In this document: positions 25,792 through 32,516 of the stretch, one piece after another
Numbering within the stretch: the first letter of the stretch is position 1
Layout: every line of letters starts with the position of its first letter
The notes under the pieces: generated by a model
The model's input: only the letters and a program-made list of their open reading frames with translations
Database searches by the model: none
What the model was told of the DNA's origin: nothing
Assembly (NCBI GenBank): GCA_021792855.1
Contig: JAJYTW010000024.1
Span: 1-33,255, forward strand
Direction of reading: 5' to 3'
Origin: Actinomycetes bacterium
GTDB taxonomy: Bacteria > Actinomycetota > Actinomycetes > Streptosporangiales > Streptosporangiaceae
Length of the DNA: 33,255 nt
Translations under genes and position numbers: made by a program

Positions 25792-26439
25792 ATGCTGCTG
25801 GCGATCCTGCTCACGACCTACCTGGTCGCCGCGTTCCTGCCGACCCGCTGGTCGGTTTGGATCTCCGACGCGCAGATCCTGCTGTTCACCGCCGCCGGAC
25901 TGCTGGCCCTGCGCAACTCTCCGCTCCGCCGGCGCAAGCACTACCGGTCGCTGACCTCGGCCGCGATGGTCGTGTCACTGGTCCTCGTGATCAGCGCCGA
26001 GCACCTCGGCGGCGCCGTCGGCCGCGGCGCGGCGGCCGCCTGGGCGGGCTTCATCCTGCTGCTCGCGGTGATGCTGATCATCCGCCAGATCCTGCTGATG
26101 CCGACCGTCACGGCGCAGAGCATCTACGGCGCGATCAGCGCCTACCTGATCATCGGGCTGATGTTCGCCAGTTTCTTCGCCGCCATGTACTGGCTGCAGG
26201 ACCAGCACTTCTTCGCCGGCCATCAGCCGGGCACGATCTCGAACTTCCAGTACTTCAGCTTCACCACGCTGACCACCCTCGGATACGGCGATTTCACCGC
26301 GTACCAGAATCCCGGCCAGGCGGTGGCGATGATTGAGGCGATGACGGGGCAGATCTTCCTGGCCACCCTGGTGGCCAAGCTGGTATCTGCCTTCCGGCCC
26401 GCCCCCCGCGACGCGGCCGGCGAATTCGACGACGAGTAG
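25792..26439 (+). CDS. Two-pore-domain-type potassium channel family protein
   Basis: Membrane protein with about six hydrophobic segments and one pore loop. The selectivity filter is TTLTTLGYGDF, the K+-channel signature. From ATG 25792 it has 215 residues and would start inside the first helix (LLAILLTTYLVAAFLP). The probable true start is ACG 25723, 23 codons upstream, behind an ideal Shine-Dalgarno, which supplies the basic flank RRRHRRYG. No RCK/TrkA regulatory domain follows, and the C-terminus is a short acidic tail. It lies 21 nt before gnd on the same strand and may be co-transcribed. It could instead be called an ion channel of unproven selectivity. Confidence 0.85.
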   Translation: MLLAILLTTYLVAAFLPTRWSVWISDAQILLFTAAGLLALRNSPLRRRKHYRSLTSAAMVVSLVLVISAEHLGGAVGRGAAAAWAGFILLLAVMLIIRQILLMPTVTAQSIYGAISAYLIIGLMFASFFAAMYWLQDQHFFAGHQPGTISNFQYFSFTTLTTLGYGDFTAYQNPGQAVAMIEAMTGQIFLATLVAKLVSAFRPAPRDAAGEFDDE

Positions 26440-26460
26440 AGCGGACGGAGCACCGACGAG

Positions 26461-27906
26461 ATGACCCAGAGCAGCGAGCTTGCCCAGATCGGCGTGACCG
26501 GACTGGCCGTGATGGGCCGCAACCTCGCCAGGAACCTCGCCAGGCACGGACACCGGGTGGCGGTGCACAACCGGACCTACGAGCGCACCCAGAGCCTGAT
26601 CGCCGAGCACGGCGCCGAGGGCGCCTTCGTGCCATCGGAGTCGATGGCCGACTTCGTGGCATCGCTACGCCGCCCCCGGGCGATCATCGTCATGGTCAAG
26701 GCCGGCTCGCCGACCGACGCCGTGATCGGCGAACTTGTGCCGCTGCTCGAATCCGGGGACATCGTCATCGACTGCGGTAACGCCCACTTCGCCGACACCC
26801 GGCGCCGCGAGGCCGACCTGCGGGCCCGCGGGCTGCATTTCGTCGGCGCCGGGGTGTCCGGCGGCGAGGAGGGCGCGCTGCACGGGCCGAGCATCATGCC
26901 CGGCGGGTCGGCCGAGTCCTACCGCACCCTCGGCCCGATGTTCGAGTCGATCGCGGCGCAGGTGGATGGCACGCCGTGCTGCGTTCATGTCGGACCCGAT
27001 GGCGCCGGGCACTTCGTCAAGATGGTGCACAACGGCATCGAGTACGCCGACATGCAGCTCATCGCCGAGGCCTACGACCTGCTCAGGACCGCGACCGGGG
27101 CCAGTCCGGCCGAACTCGCGGACATCTTCCGCACCTGGAACGAGGGCGACCTGGAGTCGTTCCTGATCGAGATCACCGCCGACGTGCTCGCGCACACCGA
27201 CCCGGTGTCCGGCGGGCCGTTCATCGACGTCGTGCTCGACCAGGCGGAGCAGAAGGGCACCGGGCGGTGGACCGTTCAAACGGCCCTGGATCTTGGCATT
27301 CCGATCACCGGGATCGCCGAGGCGACGTTCGCGCGCTCGCTATCCGGGCACGCCGACCAGCGGGCCGCCGCGCGAACGGCCTTCGGCAGCGGGCTGAACC
27401 CGTGGCAGGTCGCCGACCGGGCCGGCTTCATCGAGGACGTGCGCAAGGCGCTGTACGCCTCCAAGGTCGTCGCCTACGCACAGGGTTTCGACCAGATCCG
27501 GGCCGGCAGCGAGGAGTACGGCTGGGACATCGACCGCGGCGCGATGGCCACCATCTGGCGCGGCGGATGCATCATCAGGGCCAGGTTCCTGGACCGGATC
27601 CGCGAGGCGTACGAGGCCGACCAGGCGCTGCCGAGCCTGCTCGTGGCGCCGTACTTCGCCCAGGCCGTCGCCGCGGGCGTCGAAAGCTGGCGCCGGGTCG
27701 TCGCCGACGCCGCGCTGGCCGGGGTGCCGGTTCCCGCGTTCGCGTCCTCGCTGGCCTACTACGACGGGCTGCGCCGGGACCGGCTGCCTGCCGCGCTGCT
27801 CCAGGGATTGCGGGACAACTTCGGCGCGCACACCTACCGCCGGGTGGATCGGGACGGCTCGTTCCACACCCTCTGGGCCGGCGACGGCTCGGAGGTCAGC
27901 GCCTGA
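26461..27906 (+). CDS. gnd: 6-phosphogluconate dehydrogenase, decarboxylating
   Basis: Oxidises 6-phosphogluconate to ribulose 5-phosphate and CO2 with NADP+ in the pentose phosphate pathway. The protein is 481 residues, the long (dimeric) form. The dinucleotide-binding motif is GVTGLAVMGRNLARN, followed by AVHNRTYERT, whose Asn-Arg-Thr is the usual NADP-specific pattern. The substrate-binding part reads GAGHFVKMVHNGIEYADMQ, with catalytic Lys187 and Asn191. IIRARFLD and the C-terminal helix-rich part follow. The start ATG 26461 has CGGAG about 10 nt upstream. Confidence 0.97.
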   Translation: MTQSSELAQIGVTGLAVMGRNLARNLARHGHRVAVHNRTYERTQSLIAEHGAEGAFVPSESMADFVASLRRPRAIIVMVKAGSPTDAVIGELVPLLESGDIVIDCGNAHFADTRRREADLRARGLHFVGAGVSGGEEGALHGPSIMPGGSAESYRTLGPMFESIAAQVDGTPCCVHVGPDGAGHFVKMVHNGIEYADMQLIAEAYDLLRTATGASPAELADIFRTWNEGDLESFLIEITADVLAHTDPVSGGPFIDVVLDQAEQKGTGRWTVQTALDLGIPITGIAEATFARSLSGHADQRAAARTAFGSGLNPWQVADRAGFIEDVRKALYASKVVAYAQGFDQIRAGSEEYGWDIDRGAMATIWRGGCIIRARFLDRIREAYEADQALPSLLVAPYFAQAVAAGVESWRRVVADAALAGVPVPAFASSLAYYDGLRRDRLPAALLQGLRDNFGAHTYRRVDRDGSFHTLWAGDGSEVSA

Positions 27907-27983
27907 TCCGGCCCGGGGGCGGCCGGTCGCCGAGATCGGCGCGGGTGCGGGCGACTGGCGAGACCCGTTCCGACCCGAGCTAG

Positions 27984-28613
27984 CCCGGCAGCAGTGCGCT
28001 GCTCTCGCTGACGCCCAGGCTCGGCGCCGACCCGGTAACCGCCGTCCGGGGCTCGCTGCGCACCTGGTCCGAGTGGATCGCCCGGCCCTACATCGGACAC
28101 CGCCCGGTCCGCCGGGACGGAGACGCGAGTCCGATCACCGCGGCGTTGCGCCGGCAAGGCTCGATCTGGCACGACCTGCTCACCGGCGTGCTCGAACCCG
28201 CCGAGTTGCTGACCGTCGATTCCTACCTCGAGGCGGCCGATGCCGCGGTGCGCCGGGTCGGGCACGCCGCCGCCCGAGTGCTGCTGCACTTCTGGTACGC
28301 GGTGGCCGCGCTGCTCGCCGCGACCGGCGGCCTGATCTACGTCTCGCTTACCAACGGCCCGGCGGTCGGCCGGTTCTGGGGCGTGCTGCTGACCGTGGTG
28401 GGCGGATCAGCCGTCCTGTGGCGCGGAGTCCGCGGCGCCGTGTCCAGGCTGGCGGAACGCGCCTCCGGCCCGCTGTGGCAGGTCGAGCGCCACGACGCGC
28501 TTGCGGCCGCCGCGACCCGGCTGCCAGCCGGTGCCAGTGCGGGCATGATCCGCCGGCAGGTTCACCATCGCCCGTTCCGGCGCCCGCCCGCCAGCGGCCC
28601 GCTGACCCGCTGA
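27984..28613 (+). pseudogene. Hypothetical membrane protein lacking a visible N-terminus
   Basis: The frame is open with coding-like third-position bias from 27984 (after a TAG at 27981) to the stop at 28611-28613, but it contains no ATG or GTG near its beginning. The first usable start is TTG 28146, which would give 155 residues and discard plausible sequence such as RTWSEWIARPYIGHRPVRRDGD. Two adjacent hydrophobic segments (FWYAVAALLAATGGLIYVSL; GRFWGVLLTVVGGSAVLW) are followed by VSRLAERASGPLWQVERHDA. This resembles the C-terminal end of a larger actinobacterial protein. I cannot name the family. Most likely a remnant; a short functional gene from TTG is possible. Confidence 0.5.
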
Positions 28614-28797
28614 CCCGCCGACCCGCCGCCAGCGACCTACTACGCGGTAGGCCCGTGATCACGGCCCTTATGCCGGTTTTGCGAAGCCACTACGCGTGGA
28701 GAGTCGGCGGCCGGCCGCGACCGCCGCCGCCGCCGGCCGGGATAGTTGCCCGATATGCCGGACTCGACCGGCGCTCTCACGTGATCGGGCGCGGCCC
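28614..28797. other. Non-coding stretch with small palindromes
   Basis: No convincing gene. It contains CCTAC-N6-GTAGG (28636-28651) followed by a perfect 12-bp palindrome CCGTGATCACGG (28653-28664), just after the stop of the preceding frame. These could be a weak terminator or an operator. Coding bias is lost here. Confidence 0.4.
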
Positions 28798-28859
28798 CTG
28801 TGGTGTGAATGGCACATAGCCGTCACTGGAGGGTGCAATATGTGCCATCCACACCACAG
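28798..28859 (+). promoter_or_regulatory. 21-bp hairpin holding a Shine-Dalgarno in its loop
   Basis: The left arm (28798-28818, beginning CTGTGGTGTG) pairs with the right arm (28839-28859) over 21 positions with a single mismatch. The 20-nt loop contains GGAGGG (28828-28833), and the ATG it serves (28840) is the second position of the right arm. In RNA this would leave the ribosome site exposed and lock the start codon and first six codons in a stem. It may be a translational switch for the small ORF, a leader-type attenuator for the marR operon, or a DNA operator. Confidence 0.45.
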
Positions 28860-28989
28860 CGGGACGCGCGACGCGGGCCGCGGACGGCGGGCAGCCGAGG
28901 TCACCACGACCGGCGGCCCACGCACCACAGCCGGCGGAACCACAGTCGACGGAACCACAGCCGGCGACTCGCGCACCACGGCCGGCTAG
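28840..28989 (+). CDS. Small ORF, 49 residues, His/Cys start and Thr-Thr repeats
   Basis: ATG 28840 lies 6 nt after GGAGGG, an ideal spacing, and the frame runs to TAG 28987-28989. The peptide starts MCHPHHSGT and ends in repeated TTAGG/TTVDG/TTAGD segments. About three quarters of third positions are G or C, higher than chance but lower than in nearby genes. An overlapping frame from ATG 28809 (76 codons, ending 28039+1000) is equally open but has no ribosome site. No homologue is recognised. It could be a regulatory leader peptide of the marR operon or non-coding. Confidence 0.3.
   Translation: MCHPHHSGTRDAGRGRRAAEVTTTGGPRTTAGGTTVDGTTAGDSRTTAG
28924..28968 (+). repeat. 15-bp tandem repeat, three copies
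   Basis: Units at 28924, 28939 and 28954 of type ACCACAGCCGGCGGA. Each begins ACCACAG, which is also present in the right arm of the hairpin at 28853-28859. The hairpin's left arm (CTGTGGT) could pair with any of these copies, allowing alternative folds. Confidence 0.7.
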
Positions 28990-29034
28990 CCCCAGCGTTC
29001 CAGGGGCAAGTCGTGCCATCGCGGCTGGGAATGA

Positions 29035-29075
29035 TGTAGTCATCACTACAGTTGGGTACTGTCGTGATGACTACA
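29035..29075. promoter_or_regulatory. Tandem MarR-type operators before marR
   Basis: TGTAGTCATCACTACA (29035-29050, perfect 6-bp arms around CATC) and TGTCGTGATGACTACA (29060-29075, 5 of 6 arm positions) lie 25 bp apart. Taken together the 41 bp form an 18-bp inverted repeat with one mismatch around TGGGT. This is the expected layout for autorepression by the MarR protein encoded immediately downstream. Confidence 0.75.
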
Positions 29076-29105
29076 GATGCCGATGGTGCGAGCGAGGTGA
29101 GAGCA

Positions 29106-29651
29106 GTGCTTCCGACGTCCCCCGTGCCCGGCGACGCCGAGGCCCGGCCCGCCGCCGGTGCGCTTGAGTCCGGCCTTGGCTTCCGGCTTGGGCGCGCCCA
29201 CCGGATCCTGCGCGAGGCGTGGGAGCGGCGGATCGCCGACCTGGGCCTTACTCCCCCGCAGGCAGCGATGCTGCGCGCGGCCTGCGAGTGGCGCGGCTGC
29301 GGGCTTCGTGAACTGGCCCGGCGAACCCACACCGACCCGATGAACGCCAAGCGGCTAGCGGATCACCTGGAACGAGACGGACTGGTCCGCTCGGTGACCG
29401 ATCCCGATCACCGGCAGCGCCGGGTGCTCGAGCCGACGCCGGAGGGCCTGGCCATCGCTGCGGAACTGACCGGCCGCGCGGCCGCCTGGGGACAGCGGCT
29501 GTCGGATCTGGTCGGGGCAGACGACATCACGCGGATTCAGGCCCTGCTCGACCGGCTTGAGCAGGTGGTGATAGCTGCCGAGCACGGCGACGAGCACGAG
29601 CACGAGCACGAGCACGATAACCAGCACTCGGACGAAGGAGCACATTCATGA
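29106..29651 (+). CDS. MarR family transcriptional regulator with His/Glu-repeat tail
   Basis: Winged-helix repressor, probably of its own operon and the coupled methyltransferase and efflux genes. The core begins GFRLGRAHRILREAWERRI. The HTH region is TPPQAAMLRAACEWRGCGLRELARRT with recognition helix around DPMNAKRLADHLERDGLV, and the wing is DPDHRQRRVLEPT. The C-terminus ends in an EHEHEHEHD stretch coded by four GAGCAC hexamers, which might bind metal. The start is uncertain: GTG 29106 has GAGG 8 nt upstream and leaves the operators outside the gene. ATG 29067 (MTTDADG) and TTG 29052 would place coding sequence within the second operator. The stop overlaps the next ATG by 4 nt. Confidence 0.88.
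   Translation: MLPTSPVPGDAEARPAAGALESGLGFRLGRAHRILREAWERRIADLGLTPPQAAMLRAACEWRGCGLRELARRTHTDPMNAKRLADHLERDGLVRSVTDPDHRQRRVLEPTPEGLAIAAELTGRAAAWGQRLSDLVGADDITRIQALLDRLEQVVIAAEHGDEHEHEHEHDNQHSDEGAHS
29592..29615 (+). repeat. GAGCAC hexamer x4
   Basis: Four perfect consecutive GAGCAC units encode the Glu-His repeat at the end of the MarR protein; a further copy lies 12 nt upstream. Unit length keeps the frame, so tail length can vary by slippage. Confidence 0.9.
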
Positions 29652-30259
29652 CCCACCACGGAGCGGAGTGGAACAAGAGGTACGCGAGCGCCGAGCGGCT
29701 GTTCTCCGCCAGCGCCGACGAGACTCTGATGGCCCTGACCAGCGACCTGAAGCCCGGCCGTGCCGTCGACCTCGGTGCCGGCGAGGGCAGGAACAGCCTC
29801 TGGCTGGCCCGGCAGGGCTGGCAGGTCACCGCCGTTGACTTCGCCGACGTGGCGTTGCGCCGACTTGCCGACACCGCGAGTGCCGATGGCCTGCCGGTCA
29901 GCACGGTCGTTGCCGACATGACCGAGTTTCTGCGCGGCGGCCACCTGTTCGACCTGGTCGTGCTGTCCTTCATCCACCCCGCGCCTGGCGAGCGCGCCGA
30001 CCTGCTGGCCACCGCGGCCCGGGCCGTCGCGCCCGGCGGTCACCTGTTCCTGCTCGGCCATCACCTGGACTCGCTCGGGCACGGCGGGCCGCCCGACCCG
30101 GACCGGCTGTACACCGCCGACCGACTGGACGGCGCGTTCCCCGGGCTGAAGGTACTGCGGCTGGAGAATCGCGAGCGGGCGGCCGGTGACACCGGCCAGG
30201 CGCTGACCGACATCGTGGTCTGGGCCGAGCGCCCGGTCGCCGCCGGGGTCCAGCCGTGA
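29648..30259 (+). CDS. Class I SAM-dependent methyltransferase (TehB-like)
   Basis: Cytoplasmic methyltransferase of 203 residues. The SAM-binding motif I is VDLGAGEGRN (40-49), followed by VTAVDFADVALRRL (motif II acidic residue), VVADMTEF, and FDLVVLSFIHP (motif IV). The small size and the N-terminal WNKRYAS resemble TehB/thiopurine-type enzymes that methylate small toxic compounds or metalloids. AAGGAG stands 7 nt before ATG 29648, which overlaps the marR stop. Its own stop overlaps the MFS start. The substrate is unknown; the context suggests modification followed by export. Confidence 0.88.
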   Translation: MTHHGAEWNKRYASAERLFSASADETLMALTSDLKPGRAVDLGAGEGRNSLWLARQGWQVTAVDFADVALRRLADTASADGLPVSTVVADMTEFLRGGHLFDLVVLSFIHPAPGERADLLATAARAVAPGGHLFLLGHHLDSLGHGGPPDPDRLYTADRLDGAFPGLKVLRLENRERAAGDTGQALTDIVVWAERPVAAGVQP

Positions 30260-31836
30260 CCGGGCCGGCGGCCACCGCTGCCGGATCCGGTCACGGCGCG
30301 CTGAAGCACCGGCACACCGGCCTGGCGCTGGCCATCATCGGGGCCGCGCAGCTCATGGTGATGCTCGACCTGACCATCGTGAACGTGGCGCTGCCGTCCA
30401 TCCAGCACACTCTCGGCTTCACGACTACCGGGCTGGCGTGGGTGATCAACGCCTACGTGGTGACTTTCGGCGGCCTGCTGCTGCTCGGCGGGCGCTCCGG
30501 TGACCTGTTCGGCCGGCGGCGGATGTTCGTGATCGGCGTGATTCTGTTCTCACTGGCCTCGCTGGCCGGCGGCCTGGCCACCAGCCAGGCCTGGCTGATC
30601 GCGGCCCGAGCCGTCCAAGGCGCCGGGGCGGCGATCGCCTCGCCGACCGCACTCGGGCTGATCGCGGCCACCTTCGAAGACGGACCCGCCAGGCACCGGG
30701 CGATGGCCGTGTACGCGGCGATGTCCGGGGCCGGCGGCGGCCTCGGCCTGCTGGCCGGCGGCCTGCTGACCGAGTGGGTGTCGTGGCGCTGGGTGCTGTT
30801 CGTGAACGTGCCGATCGGCGCTCTAGTGGCGCTCGGCGCCCTGTTCGTGCTCGACCCGGGCAAGGGGCGGCCAGGCCGCCTCGACCTGCCCGGCGCGGCA
30901 TCGGTGACCGCCGGCGCGGCGTTGCTCGTCTACGGACTGGCCCGGGCCGCCGACTTCGGCTGGTCGAACTCGGTAACGGTTGCCAGCCTGGTCGGCGCGG
31001 GTGTCCTGCTCATCGCGTTCGTGCTGATCGAGGCCCGCAGCAAGCAGCCACTGCTGCCGTTGCGGATCCTGGCCAACCGCAACCGCTCCGGCGGCTACGC
31101 GGTCATGCTGCTACTCGGCGCGGCCATGCTGTCCCTGATCTTCTTCATGACCCAGTTGTTCCAGGACGTGCTCGGCTACAGCCCGATCGTCGCCGGCCTG
31201 GCCTTCCTGCCGATGCCGATCATGGTCGGCACGGTCAGCCAGGTGGCATCCCGGCTGGTCGGGCGGATCGGGATCCGGCCGCTGCTGATCATCGGGCCGC
31301 TGTTCGTGGCCGGCGGGCTCACCTGGATGTCGCTAGTGACGGCGCACAGCAGCTATCCGGCCATGCTGGGACCGCTGGTGCTGGCCGGCATCGGCATGGG
31401 CCTGTCGTTCGTGCCGCTGACCCTGAACGCGGTCGGCGGGGTGCGCCAGGAGCAGTCCGGGCTGGCGTCCGGCCTGCTGAACACCAGCCAGCAGATCGGC
31501 GGCTCGCTCGGCCTGGCCGTGCTGGTCGCCGTCGCGGCCACCGTGACCAGGCACACGCTGACCTCGGCGGCCAGCGCCGCGGCGGCCGGCGGCCAGGTCA
31601 CCAGCAGCGCTTCCGCTCACGCGGCGGTCGTCCACCACGCGCTGGTGTTCGGCTACGACAGCGCGTTCCGAGTGGGCGCGGGCATCGCCGTGGCAGCGTT
31701 CATCGTGGCACTGCTCACGCTGCGCAGCCGCCCGGCCGTCGCGCCGGCGGCGTCAGCCGACGCTGACACCGCCGTGGCTGACACCATCGGATCCGGGCAA
31801 GCCGCTCCCGCCGAGGTGGTCGCCGACGTGCGATGA
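30256..31836 (+). CDS. DHA2 family (EmrB/QacA-type) MFS efflux transporter, 14 TM
   Basis: Proton-driven drug exporter of 526 residues. Motif D1 is MLDLTIVNVALPSIQ, motif A is GGRSGDLFGRRR, and motif C is SGAGGGLGLLAGGLL, the antiporter motif. About 14 hydrophobic helices place it in the DHA2 family. The C-terminal ~35 residues are an Ala/Asp-rich cytoplasmic tail. The start GTG 30256 overlaps the methyltransferase stop (GTGA), so all three cassette genes are translationally coupled. A strong hairpin lies 6 nt after the stop. Drug specificity cannot be predicted. Confidence 0.93.
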   Translation: MTGPAATAAGSGHGALKHRHTGLALAIIGAAQLMVMLDLTIVNVALPSIQHTLGFTTTGLAWVINAYVVTFGGLLLLGGRSGDLFGRRRMFVIGVILFSLASLAGGLATSQAWLIAARAVQGAGAAIASPTALGLIAATFEDGPARHRAMAVYAAMSGAGGGLGLLAGGLLTEWVSWRWVLFVNVPIGALVALGALFVLDPGKGRPGRLDLPGAASVTAGAALLVYGLARAADFGWSNSVTVASLVGAGVLLIAFVLIEARSKQPLLPLRILANRNRSGGYAVMLLLGAAMLSLIFFMTQLFQDVLGYSPIVAGLAFLPMPIMVGTVSQVASRLVGRIGIRPLLIIGPLFVAGGLTWMSLVTAHSSYPAMLGPLVLAGIGMGLSFVPLTLNAVGGVRQEQSGLASGLLNTSQQIGGSLGLAVLVAVAATVTRHTLTSAASAAAAGGQVTSSASAHAAVVHHALVFGYDSAFRVGAGIAVAAFIVALLTLRSRPAVAPAASADADTAVADTIGSGQAAPAEVVADVR

Positions 31837-31842
31837 CTCCGT

Positions 31843-31876
31843 GGTTCCGGCCGCGTCGGGGGCCGCGGCCGGAACC
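31843..31876 (+). terminator. Terminator of the marR operon
   Basis: GGTTCCGGCCGCG, an 8-nt loop, then CGCGGCCGGAACC: a perfect 13-bp stem 6 nt past the MFS stop. Confidence 0.8.
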
Positions 31877-32042
31877 TGGTGCCTTAGGCCTGCTGCCGCG
31901 GGACGGCTTGGTCGAGAGCGAGCAGGGTCGGGCGCTGGACCCGGCAACTAGGCTGCTGGCCAGATCGGCGTGAGCGCCCCCGGTTTCGAGGCTCGATTCT
32001 CCGCCGCGGGCAAGCAGAGTTCCACCCACCTGGAGGTGCGCG

Positions 32043-32474
32043 ATGGCATCGGATTCAGCGTTCCCCGTCCTGCGGCAGGTCGTGCTCGACACCGAGGACG
32101 CCCGCGGGCTCGCGGAGTTCTACCGCAACTTGCTCGGCTACGTGTACCGGCCGGGCGACGAGCCGCCCAGTGACGGGGCGGCGGACCCGCGCGGCGGTGA
32201 CTGGCTGGTGCTGCGGCATCCGGCCGGCGGCGTGGCGCTAGCGTTCGAGCAGGTTCCCGGGTTGCGCAGGTCGACCTGGCCCGATGACGAGATTCCGCAG
32301 CAACTGCACCTGGACCTGACCGTCGCATCGGTGGCCGACCTGGATCGCCAGCACCGGCGGGCGCTGGAACTCGGGGCCACGCTGCTGCTGGACCGGTCCG
32401 ACGACGAGGAGGAGCCGCTACGGGTGTACGCCGACCCGGCCGGGCACCCGTTCTGCATCTTCGTCGCGCCCTGA
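32043..32474 (+). CDS. VOC (glyoxalase/dioxygenase-fold) family protein
   Basis: Protein of 143 residues with two beta-alpha-beta-beta-beta modules. The first begins LRQVVLDTEDARGLAEFYRNLLGY and the second contains LHLDLTVASVADLDRQHRRALELGA and ends DPAGHPFCIFVAP. This is the pattern of glyoxalase-like and antibiotic-binding VOC proteins. It resembles the single-domain actinobacterial group whose substrates are unknown. GGAGG lies 6 nt upstream of ATG 32043. It begins after the marR-operon terminator and stands alone, or with the amidohydrolase 42 nt downstream. Confidence 0.85.
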   Translation: MASDSAFPVLRQVVLDTEDARGLAEFYRNLLGYVYRPGDEPPSDGAADPRGGDWLVLRHPAGGVALAFEQVPGLRRSTWPDDEIPQQLHLDLTVASVADLDRQHRRALELGATLLLDRSDDEEEPLRVYADPAGHPFCIFVAP

Positions 32475-32516
32475 CACACTGAGCCGAGCCGAACCGCGAA
32501 AGGACAGACCCCTCGC

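Noticed and set aside
28809-29039. 76-codon frame (MAHSRHWRV...) overlapping the small ORF
   Set aside because: No ribosome site, and it conflicts with the better-placed ATG 28840. Its NHSRR repeats are the tandem DNA repeat read in another frame.
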